Assembly: GCF_900100435.1 (NCBI RefSeq)
Contig: NZ_FNEX01000026.1
Coordinates: forward strand, 20,264-84,263
Length of the DNA: 64,000 bases
Direction: 5' to 3'
Source of the DNA: Pedobacter sp. ok626
Lineage (GTDB): Bacteria > Bacteroidota > Bacteroidia > Sphingobacteriales > Sphingobacteriaceae
The notes under the pieces were generated by a model. The model did not search any database, was not told the DNA's origin, and was given only the letters and a program-made list of their open reading frames with translations. Position numbers and translations under genes: made by a program. Shown piece by piece: positions 1 through 9,200 of the stretch; the first letter of the stretch is position 1, and each line of letters opens with the position of its first letter.

Positions 1-4
1 AGTT

Positions 5-48
5 TCCGAGTAATGTCCGAGTAACGTCGGGGTAATGTCCGGGAATAT
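5..48. repeat. 11-bp tandem repeat array (window edge)
   Basis: Four consecutive 11-bp units begin at 5, 16, 27 and 38. The first reads TCCGAGTAATG; the others differ from it at one to a few bases. The unit is not a multiple of three, so three units read through as 11 residues in any frame; on the minus strand one frame gives a Thr/Leu/Tyr-rich stretch. The array may continue past the left edge of the window. No coding frame can be fixed from the part seen. Confidence 0.7.
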
Positions 49-207
49 AGCGGATTCAAACGGTTAATTATAAAGCAACTTTCTTGAGGTGATTTCGGGT
101 TTTTAAGTTTTAAAAGATTAATTTTTCTTTTTGGTATAGTTTTGACACATGTTATATCTAGGGTCATCGATTTAAATCAACGAATCTAGGCGTAACAACT
201 AGACCAA

Positions 208-486
208 TTAGGTTGGTTTTTTTAATTCATCATTAACGATGTTAGCGGCTAGAATCAGCGTATGAAGATATTCGTAGTAAGCGATCAGATTAGCACGTTC
301 TGCATTAGGTAATATGCGGCGGCTCTTGGTATAAAAACTCTGTTGGATCATTCTCCAGAGATATTCAAGACTATCGTCAAGTGGATAAATATCAAAAAAA
401 TCTTTTAATTTAGTTTTTGCGAATGCGTTAAGCTCAGCTTTGGTTCCTGAAGGTCTTTTGTGTAAAAATTGGTCGGGTGTATACAT
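208..486 (-). CDS. Small hypothetical protein, 92 aa
   Basis: I do not recognise a family. The product is soluble, has no signal peptide or membrane segment, and is predicted mostly helical, with many aromatic residues in the second half (residues 35-80). The composition looks protein-like rather than random. It is the only plausible gene in the first kilobase and is flanked by repeats and a hairpin element, so it may be the remnant of a mobile or accessory insertion. A hairpin (arms 490-500 and 505-516) sits directly before its ATG and could hide the start. There is no clear promoter box. An AT-rich spurious ORF remains possible. Confidence 0.55.
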   Translation of the reverse strand: MYTPDQFLHKRPSGTKAELNAFAKTKLKDFFDIYPLDDSLEYLWRMIQQSFYTKSRRILPNAERANLIAYYEYLHTLILAANIVNDELKKPT

Positions 487-1084
487 ATGCTCATTTTTTA
501 AGTTTAAAAAAATGAGTCTCTTGGAGATTTACAGAAACCTATAGCAGCTTGATTTTATCGTGTAAAACGAAGGTGCACTATAGCGAGCTCTAAATACCGC
601 GTTTACGGGCTTCTGACGGCCTTACCAAACGGATTTACAATAGAGCCCATAACGCTATAGTGCACCGTCAAAAGTACAACAATATTTGTTATGGGCATTA
701 ATCTATTGTCTCGTTGGTTTAATTGTCAGAATTTGTAAACCGAGACTCTCAATTAATACCTCATTTAAGAAGTATGATCTGTTATTGTTGTTTCTTTTAT
801 TTCATTGGCTATCTATTTTAGGTTATTGGCTTTGGAACTAAATCTATTGTAAGATAATCAAAGTAATTTTATAGAACATAATTATCTTGTAAGATTATTG
901 TAATGTTTTTGTGTAAAAATATTGAAGTAAATTACGATATTTTGATTTGATAAATCACACGCTTGTGACAGATAGTAAAACACTATAATAGCCTAGAGCA
1001 ATTAAAATGAAAAATGATTGAGATAATACTGAAATAAACCAAAATTTCTATCTAAATTTAGAATAGCACCAATATTATTAACTT
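487..1084. other. AT-rich gene-poor stretch
   Basis: About 600 bp without a convincing ORF on either strand. It contains a short hairpin next to the small minus-strand gene (490-516) and the 95-bp hairpin element at 572-666. From 670 to 1084 I see only AT-rich sequence and no exact TAnnTTTG box before the gene at 1085. Confidence 0.7.
572..666. repeat. 95-bp element bounded by perfect 14-bp inverted repeats
   Basis: The arms GGTGCACTATAGCG (572-585) and CGCTATAGTGCACC (653-666) are exact reverse complements. Just inside them lie further imperfectly paired blocks, GCTCTAAAT on the left against the complement of ATTTACAATAGAGC on the right, so the whole unit can fold as a long hairpin. The interior is visibly more GC-rich than the flanks. 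There is no ORF inside. It could be a MITE, a REP-like unit or a recombination site; the sequence alone does not decide. Confidence 0.65.
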
Positions 1085-1633
1085 ATGTACAGCTCCTTAC
1101 TGCTTCGGCAGGTATCAATAACCGTTTTGGTTATGTTAGCTGTCAACCCAATTTATGCACAAAAAAGTACTGCAGGTGGCTATGCCAAGGAAGCGGTATT
1201 CTCAAAAGAGTCTGCTGTTAATTATCTTCCAGATAAGATTATCGGTAAATGGATCACTGAGAAGAAAAATCTCATTGTCGAAATTTATAAATCAGGCCTT
1301 GAATTTAAAGCGAAAGTTCTATGGTTTAGTGATGGAGATGAATTAACTGAGCCTATTGATAGTAGGACGGATCTTAGAAATCCTAACCCTGCATTAAGAA
1401 GTCGGAAGCTACTGGGAATGGAAGTATTAAAACAGCTTAAGTTTATAGAAGAATCAAATAGTTGGGAAGAAGGTGTCATATACGACTCGCTGAGTGGCAA
1501 GGAATGGAGCTCCTGTGCTTTTTTTACAGATAATGGGCATTTGCGTGTAAAAGGTTACTGGCGATTCAAAATGCTCTGTAAAAGCCTGGATTTTTTGCCT
1601 TACAAAGGCTGCATCAAAATAATTGCTAAATAG
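1085..1633 (+). CDS. DUF2147 family secreted protein
   Basis: 182 aa with an N-terminal signal peptide ending near residue 26 (cleavage after Tyr-Ala, before Gln). The mature part matches the DUF2147 pattern: a GKW start (about 54-56), an R/NP motif (about 98-107), the G.iYD..SGK block (about 149-160) and a final GYWRF segment. DUF2147 proteins are small calycin-like exported proteins with no fixed biochemical role. It stands alone, 69 bp before a separate outer-membrane receptor gene. The start is set by the signal peptide. No canonical promoter box was found. The family call is fairly sure; the function is unknown. Confidence 0.8.
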   Translation: MYSSLLLRQVSITVLVMLAVNPIYAQKSTAGGYAKEAVFSKESAVNYLPDKIIGKWITEKKNLIVEIYKSGLEFKAKVLWFSDGDELTEPIDSRTDLRNPNPALRSRKLLGMEVLKQLKFIEESNSWEEGVIYDSLSGKEWSSCAFFTDNGHLRVKGYWRFKMLCKSLDFLPYKGCIKIIAK

Positions 1634-1666
1634 GCCAATACACCGTAGAGAAATTGTGTAGCATTG

Positions 1667-1687
1667 TGTAACAATTCCAATGTTACA
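1667..1687. promoter_or_regulatory. 7-bp inverted repeat before the receptor gene
   Basis: TGTAACA (1667-1673) and TGTTACA (1681-1687) are exact inverted repeats separated by 7 bp and end 15 bp before the ATG at 1703. This could be an operator half-site pair or a short leader hairpin that affects translation. Confidence 0.35.
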
Positions 1688-1702
1688 GCTACTAATTGAT
1701 GT

Positions 1703-4147
1703 ATGAAAGCCTATCTAAAATATTTCGCCTTTTTATTTGTAGTAACCGCACCAGTTTTTAGCGCAAATGCACAGTTTTCGCTTGGTGGGGCAACTAAGCC
1801 AACAGTAACAGGTCGGATTACAGCAGTAATCCTTGATTCCCTAACTAAAAAGCCTATAGATTATGCAAGTATCTCCCTGTTTAAGGTAAAGGACGGCAAA
1901 TCGGTGAATGGTGGTTTAACAGATGATAAGGGAAAGGTAGTGCTGCAAAATGTTGCCCCAGATGATTATAAGCTGACGATTGGTTTTATGGGGTATAAAA
2001 CTAAAACAACACTGGTAACAACTACTGTTGGAAAACCAGATCATAATACAGGTATAATTTACATTAGTCCTACAGCTGGTAATTTAAAGGAGGTAGAAAT
2101 TACAGGGCAAACAGCACTGATTGAAAATAAGATCGATAAACTGGTTTACAATGCGGAGCAGGACATTACCAATGCAGGTGGTGATGCTACCGATGTGATG
2201 CGTAAAGTACCGATGCTCTCTGTAGATATAAATGGGAATGTTCAGTTACGTGGTAGTTCGGTTAGGGTTTTAATTAATGGAAAGCCCTCGGGGACTATGG
2301 CGAATAGTGTTGCTGATGCCTTGAAGATGATTCCTGCAGAACAGATTAAAAGTGTTGAGGTGATTACTAGTCCATCGGCCAAGTATGATGCCGAGGGTTC
2401 TGGTGGGATCATTAATATTATTACCAAGAAAAAAACGGCGGAAGGGACGAGTGGAAGCGTAAATGCAACTGCCGGTACACGCTCAAATAATGGATCTTTT
2501 AACTTAAATGTTAAAACAGGACGTTTAGCGGTAAATGGTAGCTTAGGTTTAAATCAGGCTTACCCACAAAATTCGAAAGTAGTTAATTTTAATACTTCGA
2601 CGATTGAAGGAGTAACGAATACGGTTTTACAAGATGGTTATTCTAAGTGGTCTAGGGTGGGGTATAATGGTAGCTTGGGCTTGGATTATGATTTCAATGG
2701 ATACAATAATATTAGTACCACGGCCAAACTGAATCGTTTTTCTAATGGTGGTCCGGGTAGTTCATTGATCACGAGAAATGGTATAGTGTCTACCAATATA
2801 AGGGATATGGACATGAGCTTTAATAATCTGGATTGGAATGTGGACTACAGAAAAACTACTAAACGGGATGGTGAGGAGTTTAGTGTTTCAGCGCAACTAT
2901 CTGCCGGGCGTAACGGTAGCGACTTCAGCAATAGATTTCTCAGTGAGGGGCTTCCTGACCTGATTGTGTTGGGGCATAATACGGGTAAAAATAATGAGTA
3001 TACCGTGCAAAGTGATTATGTGTATCCTTTTAGTAAAACAACTGTTTTAGAAACCGGTGTCAAGGGCATCTTCAGAAATATCATAAGTGATTTTGATGTG
3101 GCGGAGCAAGATTTTGATTACGATCAAAATGTGGCTGCAGCCTATGGTGTGCTAGGTTTTAAATTGACTAAAAAGATAACCGTTAAGGCAGGTTTGAGAG
3201 CCGAGTACACGAAAATAGATGGAGTGGCCGGTCACACATTAAACTTTGATAACGATTATTTTAACTTGTTTCCGAGTATGGTGATTTCGCGGACCTTAAA
3301 AGGAATGTCTACCCTTAAACTGAGTTATAACCGCAGGGTACAACGTCCAAGTTTATTCTATTTAAATCCTTTCAGAAATCAAAGTGATGTGTTTAATCCA
3401 ATTGAGGGTAATCCAAAGTTAGCTCCCGAATTGACTGATAATATAGAGCTTGGTTATTCAACCTTTATTAAGGGATCGGTAATTACAGCTTCGGTGTTTT
3501 ATAAGAATACTCAGGATGTGATTGAGAGTTTTATACGGCCAATAGTTGATGATGGTGTGGGTAAAAACCTGACGACTTATATAAATGTGGGAACTAGCCG
3601 TTCATATGGTTTTAATGTGTTCGGCTCTTATAATCCAAAACCTAAATGGACTTTAATGGCCAATTTGGGTTTAAATACGTATGAGGTTAATAGTAGTGAC
3701 AAGGATATAAGTACAGGTACATTTTTAAATTATACTGCATTTGCGCGATCGGCCTATGCTTTGCCTAAAGGTTGGACTACTGAGCTTTGGGGAGTGATTA
3801 ACGCGCCGAAACGTACTTTTCAAGGTAAGACTGATATGATGTATTTTTATGGTGCTGCGGTAAAGAAAGAGATTTTGAAGAAAAAAGCGACTATTGGTTT
3901 AAATGTTTTGAATCCTTTTAATCGGGATTTGAATATAAAAACGACAAACATCACAGCCAATTCGTTTAATCGCAGTGATATCCATTACCCTTTACGCTCT
4001 TTTGGGATAAACTTTAGTTATAAGTTTGGTAAGATGAATTTTGACGCTAAAAAGAAGAAGGTTAATAATGATGATGTGAAGAAAGAGGATCAACAACAAG
4101 GCGGTGGCGGCACCGGTGGCGGAGTTGGCGGATTGCAGGGGAATTAG
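1703..4147 (+). CDS. Outer-membrane beta-barrel protein, TonB-dependent receptor-like
   Basis: 814 aa with a signal peptide ending at about residue 23 (ANAQ). Domains in order: a carboxypeptidase-regulatory-like beta-sandwich (about 33-125), a TonB plug (about 130-240, with the segment RVLINGKPSG and a following GGIINIITKK), then a large C-terminal barrel of the OMP_b-brl_3 type. This group lacks a SusD partner and has no known substrate in most species. The C-terminus is a Gly/Gln-rich low-complexity tail (QQQGGGG...) after the last barrel strand, a feature often seen in the family. It is monocistronic: the sigma-factor gene follows 68 bp later, behind a hairpin. The substrate is unknown. 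Confidence 0.85.
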   Translation: MKAYLKYFAFLFVVTAPVFSANAQFSLGGATKPTVTGRITAVILDSLTKKPIDYASISLFKVKDGKSVNGGLTDDKGKVVLQNVAPDDYKLTIGFMGYKTKTTLVTTTVGKPDHNTGIIYISPTAGNLKEVEITGQTALIENKIDKLVYNAEQDITNAGGDATDVMRKVPMLSVDINGNVQLRGSSVRVLINGKPSGTMANSVADALKMIPAEQIKSVEVITSPSAKYDAEGSGGIINIITKKKTAEGTSGSVNATAGTRSNNGSFNLNVKTGRLAVNGSLGLNQAYPQNSKVVNFNTSTIEGVTNTVLQDGYSKWSRVGYNGSLGLDYDFNGYNNISTTAKLNRFSNGGPGSSLITRNGIVSTNIRDMDMSFNNLDWNVDYRKTTKRDGEEFSVSAQLSAGRNGSDFSNRFLSEGLPDLIVLGHNTGKNNEYTVQSDYVYPFSKTTVLETGVKGIFRNIISDFDVAEQDFDYDQNVAAAYGVLGFKLTKKITVKAGLRAEYTKIDGVAGHTLNFDNDYFNLFPSMVISRTLKGMSTLKLSYNRRVQRPSLFYLNPFRNQSDVFNPIEGNPKLAPELTDNIELGYSTFIKGSVITASVFYKNTQDVIESFIRPIVDDGVGKNLTTYINVGTSRSYGFNVFGSYNPKPKWTLMANLGLNTYEVNSSDKDISTGTFLNYTAFARSAYALPKGWTTELWGVINAPKRTFQGKTDMMYFYGAAVKKEILKKKATIGLNVLNPFNRDLNIKTTNITANSFNRSDIHYPLRSFGINFSYKFGKMNFDAKKKKVNNDDVKKEDQQQGGGGTGGGVGGLQGN

Positions 4148-4184
4148 CCGGCTAGTTTATTTTTTTTAAATATTGTTATATTGC

Positions 4185-4211
4185 GTTCTTATCTTATTTA
4201 TGGATAAGAAC
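4185..4211. promoter_or_regulatory. 9-bp perfect inverted repeat before the sigma-factor ATG
   Basis: GTTCTTATC (4185-4193) and GATAAGAAC (4203-4211) are exact inverted repeats with a 9-nt loop. The hairpin ends 4 nt before the start codon at 4216, where it could block ribosome access. It lacks a T-tract, so it is a poor terminator for the upstream gene. Confidence 0.5.
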
Positions 4212-4215
4212 AAAT

Positions 4216-4836
4216 ATGGCAGTTCAGGGTGGTATATATGATTTGGCAGGTGAAAAGCTATTGCTCCAACAGATTGCGAGAGGGGATGAGGCTGCTTTTA
4301 AGTTAATTTTTGATAGCTATAAAGGCATAACTTTTACCTTTGTTGTAAATTTCATCCATTCTAAAGCTGATGCGGAGGAAATTGTACAAGATACTTTTTT
4401 GGGTTTATGGCAAAACAGGGACAGCTTGACGACTGTTGAACATCCTCGTAATTATATTTATACCGTAGTTCGGAATAGAACTTTGCGTTATCTAAGTAAT
4501 GTTGCCAGAGATGAAAAGATGATGAAAGTTGTTTGGGCGAATATGCAGGAAGAAATTAATCCAACAGAAGAGGCTTTACAATTAAAAGAAAGTCAGGCCT
4601 TAATCAATCAGGCACTTTCTATACTATCTGAGCAAAAGCAAAAGATTTTTAAAATGTGCCGTGAACAAGGCATGAGCCATGAAAATATTGCTCTTGAAAT
4701 AGGTCTCTCCAAGAGCAGAGTGAAAAATATTATGGTGGAGGTCTTACATTTTATAAAAGTATTTCTATCTCGCAATTCGTTGATTATTATCTTTCTTGAG
4801 GTTTTTTATCTTTTTTTTAAAAATAATTCAATTTAA
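4216..4836 (+). CDS. ECF-type RNA polymerase sigma-70 factor, FecI-like
   Basis: 206 aa. Region sigma2 spans about 25-95 with the conserved DAEEIVQDTFLGLW block at 52-65, which contacts core polymerase and the -10 element. Region sigma4 spans about 127-180 with a helix-turn-helix near 152-172. A hydrophobic tail (about 183-202) follows sigma4, as in many Bacteroidota FecI proteins. It lies directly before a FecR anti-sigma gene and a SusC receptor carrying an STN domain. The usual model is that the loaded receptor signals through FecR to release this sigma factor, which then transcribes the susCD operon. The target promoter cannot be inferred here. Its own expression may be modulated by the hairpin at 4185-4211. 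Confidence 0.92.
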   Translation: MAVQGGIYDLAGEKLLLQQIARGDEAAFKLIFDSYKGITFTFVVNFIHSKADAEEIVQDTFLGLWQNRDSLTTVEHPRNYIYTVVRNRTLRYLSNVARDEKMMKVVWANMQEEINPTEEALQLKESQALINQALSILSEQKQKIFKMCREQGMSHENIALEIGLSKSRVKNIMVEVLHFIKVFLSRNSLIIIFLEVFYLFFKNNSI

Positions 4837-4904
4837 ACGGTCCTTCTTTCGATTCCATGTATCTATAAGGATATATCCACACCAACAGTGGTCGTATATT
4901 TTTG

Positions 4905-6101
4905 ATGGAAAGAACAAAGGAGCAGTTTGAAACCCTGCTAAATAAATATCTAGATAAATCTTGCAGCCTTGAGGAACTAAAAAAACTGTTCTCCTATATA
5001 GACCTACCTGAATATCGGGAGAGGTTGGAAATAGTAATGGATGAAAATTACAAGACATTAGTACCTGGAGCAGAAGTTGATGCTATAAACTGGGACGAGA
5101 TGTTTAGTTCCATTGTAGAGGATAGAGCAAAAGGAAAGGTAAGGTCATTATGGTTGCCTATTGCTGCGGCAATCATTGTGATGTTATCGGTTGGGATTTT
5201 AACCTGGGATAACCAACAGCAGAAAAAGCAGAAAACATCAACCGTTAGTATTAAAAAAGATATTGCTCCTGGGGGCAATAAAGCTGTGTTGAAACTAGCT
5301 GATGGGACTGAAATTGTGCTTGATGGGCATAGTACTGGTATGCTGGCCGATGAGGATGGAACAAAGATCAGCAAAACCGCAGAAGGAATGTTGCTGTATG
5401 ATGCAGCTAAATCTGATGGTGATGAAACGCTTGTTAAAAATCATATCAATACCCTAACTACACCAAGTGGAGGTCAATATATGCTCATTTTACCTGATCA
5501 TAGTAAAGTGTGGCTCAATGCAGAATCATCTATATCCTATCCTTCAGTTTTTTCGGGAGAAGAAAGAAATGTGTCATTGATAGGCGAAGCTTACTTTGAG
5601 GTGGCTAAGGATAAACAACATCCATTTAAAGTTAAAGCTGGTGCTATGGAAGTGAAGGTTTTAGGTACGCACTTCAATATCATGTCGTATGCTGAAGAAG
5701 GACAGACCCAAGTTGCTCTGGCAGAGGGGTCGGTTCGTATAGATCTAGGTAATAATTCGCGGACACTAATTCCTGGACAACAAGCGTCAATTAAGGCTGG
5801 GTCAATGCAAATCTCCTTAAGAAATGTTGACATTGATGAAGTGACAAATTGGAAAAATGGTTTGTTTCAATTTGATAATACTCCTTTGGAACAAGTCATG
5901 CGACAAATTAAAAGGTGGTATAGTGTGGATGTTGTGTATCAGGGGGTGAAACCTGATTTGTACATCACAGGAATGATTTCAAGAAGTAATAATGTCTCGA
6001 AAATACTAGCGCTGATAGAAGAAACAGGTGGGATAGATTTTGTGATCGGCGATAAGCAAATCATTGTTAAAAAAGCAAAAGGAGGTACCATGACTAGATA
6101 A
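4905..6101 (+). CDS. FecR-family anti-sigma / signal transducer
   Basis: 398 aa from the ATG at 4905; a TTG lies one codon upstream but ATG is preferred. Layout: a cytoplasmic N-terminal sigma-binding region (1-80), one membrane segment (about 82-101), a periplasmic FecR domain (about 183-280, with the typical LPDHSKVWLNAES and GEAYFEV blocks) and a C-terminal DUF4974 domain (about 318-390) that meets the receptor's STN domain. It is encoded just after its cognate sigma factor and before the SusC gene. The role is to hold the sigma factor inactive and release or activate it when the receptor is loaded. All expected parts are intact. Confidence 0.93.
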   Translation: MERTKEQFETLLNKYLDKSCSLEELKKLFSYIDLPEYRERLEIVMDENYKTLVPGAEVDAINWDEMFSSIVEDRAKGKVRSLWLPIAAAIIVMLSVGILTWDNQQQKKQKTSTVSIKKDIAPGGNKAVLKLADGTEIVLDGHSTGMLADEDGTKISKTAEGMLLYDAAKSDGDETLVKNHINTLTTPSGGQYMLILPDHSKVWLNAESSISYPSVFSGEERNVSLIGEAYFEVAKDKQHPFKVKAGAMEVKVLGTHFNIMSYAEEGQTQVALAEGSVRIDLGNNSRTLIPGQQASIKAGSMQISLRNVDIDEVTNWKNGLFQFDNTPLEQVMRQIKRWYSVDVVYQGVKPDLYITGMISRSNNVSKILALIEETGGIDFVIGDKQIIVKKAKGGTMTR

Positions 6102-6136
6102 CTACTTAACTAAACGTAAAAGGTTAACCTAAAATA

Positions 6137-6241
6137 ACCTTCCCGGATTGCGCCCCGGAAAGGTCAGAAATCCTGCTTGGCGGCAGGCTTATAGGGTTAC
6201 CCTTATTTAATCGTATCAATCAACCAAACTGCTAACCCTAT
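6137..6241 (+). promoter_or_regulatory. Structured leader between fecR and susC
   Basis: Three hairpins lie in 105 bp: ACCTTCCCGG (6137-6146) with CCGGAAAGGT (6155-6164), one mismatch; CCTGC (6172-6176) with GCAGG (6183-6187); and ATAGGGTTA (6191-6199) with TAACCCTAT (6233-6241), exact. They sit 12-116 bp before the SusC ATG. The sigma-dependent promoter for susCD should also be here, but its sequence is not known to me. The leader could serve attenuation or mRNA stability. Confidence 0.5.
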
Positions 6242-6252
6242 ATTTCAAATAT

Positions 6253-9200
6253 ATGAATGATTATTCACATTCAATAACGAGCGTTATTGCTCATTTCTTT
6301 TCCGTATTAAAACGAAAAAGGACAGTCATTGGTATAAAAAAGCTCATCCTTATGATGAAGTTAACCGCAATTATTATTCTGGCCCTTACCTTTCAGGCAA
6401 CTGCATCAAGCTTTGCCCAGAGAGTCACTATTTCTAAGAACGACGCCAGTTTAAAAGAACTATTTAAAGAAATACGCCGGCAAACCGGCTATTATTTCAT
6501 TTACAATAATGAAGTAATTGAACGCGCAGGAACAGTTAATGTTCAGGTAAAAGATAGAGATGTTTCAGATGTATTGAAAGATGTGTTTAGCTTGAAAAGA
6601 CTTTCCTTTTCAATAGAAGAGACGAACATCATTGTTAAAGTGAAAGATGCAGCCCCCGATAGACTGATTAACGGAAAAATTGTGGCCGATGAAGATGGAC
6701 AGCCACTACCCGGGGTATCCATTAAAGTTAAAGGATCAACCAAATCTACCTCAACAAATACTAATGGAGAGTTTTCTATAAGAGTGAACGACGGGGAAAT
6801 ACTTGTTCTGACTATGATTGGTTACATGACGCAGGAAGTCCCTACCATTGGAAAAACAACACTTAATATAAAGCTTAAACAGGATAATAAAGCTTTGTCG
6901 GAAGTTGTTGTTACAGGTTTCCAAAATATCAATAAAAAGCTATTTACTGGATCAGCTGTAACCATTAGTGGGGCTGATGTGAAACAGGATGGCGTGGTAG
7001 ATATTAGCCGGATGCTGGAAGGTAAAGTCGCCGGTGTTTCGGTGCAAAATGTTTCTGGTACATTTGGTACTGCTCCAAAAATTCGTGTTCGTGGGGCTAC
7101 TTCCATATCCGGAGAAAATAAGCCATTATGGGTGGTAGATGGAGTGGTTTTGGAAGATGTGATTAACATTTCCAATGACCAACTTTCCAGTGGAGATGCG
7201 ACTACATTATTGGGTTCATCTGTAGCGGGTATCAACGCCGATGATATTGAAAGTTTCAATATTTTGAAAGATGCATCGGCAACAGCATTATATGGTGCAA
7301 GAGCCATGAATGGGGTTGTGGTTATTACGACCAAAAAAGGTAAGGCAGGAAATACTGCAGTTAACTACAGTGGTAATTTTTCAGCCTTTTTTAAACCAAA
7401 CTACAGTACTTACAATATCATGAATTCTGCAGATGAGATGTCTGTATATTCTGAAATCTATAGAAAAGGAGGATTAGGTCCTAATATTGTGAATGGTGAA
7501 AGAGGTGGGGTATTTGCAAAAATGTATCAGCAGATTAATGCTTTTGATGCGAGTTCGGGCAAATTTGGAGTGGTGAATACTGCTGAAGGTAGAGCCACAT
7601 TTTTAAAAAGATATGCTACAGCAAATACAGATTGGTTTGACTTACTCTTTAAAAATTCTTTTGTACAGGAGCATTCCATTAGTATTTCATCAGGCTCTGA
7701 AAAATCTCAACATTATTTTTCTGTGGGTTATTATAATGATAACGGATGGACATTGGCAGATGAGGCCAAAAGATATACTATGAATTTAAGAGGTAATTAT
7801 AACCTATCTCCAAAATTATCTGTAGGGATATTAGGGACAGGTGCTTTAAGGAAACAAGTCGCTCCTGGTACACTCGGTCGTACAAGTAACGTAGTAGAAG
7901 GAAAGTACTCCCGTGATTTCGATATCAACCCTTTTAGCTATGCTTTAAATACAAGTAGGACGATGACGGCATATGATGAAAATGGTAAGCTAGAATATTT
8001 CATAAATAATTATGCGCCGTTTAACATCATCGAAGAGTTGGAAAACAATTATATCGATTTGGATATGATGGACATGAAGTTACAAGGTGAATTGAATTAT
8101 AAGTTCCTCAAAAACTTTGAGTTTAAATCAGTAGGTGCGCTGCGCTATGTGAAAAGTACACGTGAACACAAAATTACTGAATATTCGAATATGGCAAATG
8201 CGTATCGCTACATGCCAAACTCTACCATTGCCAATGCAAATAAGTACTTGTATGATGATCCTGATCATCCAGAAGTAATTGACAAGACAAGTGTTTTACC
8301 TCAGGGTGGTTTTTACAATAGAAATGACGACAACCTGATGAGTTATGACATCAGAAATCAGGTAGACTGGAAACAGAAGTTTGGTAAACATGATGTTGGC
8401 GCATTTATTGGCCAACAAACTAAATCTGCTGACCGTCAAAACAGCTATAATAATGGTTATGGTTACCAATACGATAAAGGTGGTACCGCTTTTACGGATT
8501 ATAGAATCATTAAAATGCTGCTAGAGAGTAACTATAATTATTACGGTAGGAATAAATTTTACGATCGTTACGCGGCATTTTTCTTAAATGCAAATTATGC
8601 ATATGATTCCAAATACATTTTTAATGGTACTGTTAGGTATGATGGCGGTAACCGTATGGGTGCTTCGTCAACTGCAAGATGGTTACCTACATGGACCCTT
8701 AGTGGTGCATGGAATGTTGATCAGGAGGATTTTATTCAAAAAATTGATAAAATTAGCTATTTAAAACTTCGTGGTGGATATGGCCTGACTGCTAGTTTAG
8801 GTGATGCCACTAATTCTTCTGTTGTTCTATTAAATGGTACAACCAGACGTCCGCGTTTATCGGAGGTGGAGACCAGGATTTCAATTGATGGTCTAGAAAA
8901 TTCGGAGCTGACCTGGGAAAAACAATATGAAACTAACGTAGGCGTGGATCTGGGTTTGTTTCAAAGTCGCATAAATTTCTCTCTGGATTATTATAAACGT
9001 AATGGATTTGATTTAATTGGTGATGTAGTGACCTCTGGTATTGGAGGAGAAGCTACAAAAACGGCCAATTATGCAGATATGAAATCTCATGGAGTAGAGA
9101 TTACTTTAGGAGGAACCCCTGTTAAAACTTCCAGCTTTAGCTGGACTACCAATTTTACATTTGGTTACAACAAAAATAAAATCACCAATTTAAAGAGTAA

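Noticed and set aside
6822..7334. 170-aa minus-strand ORF inside the first SusC gene
   Set aside because: Shadow frame of a clearly coding plus-strand gene; no family match or promoter.
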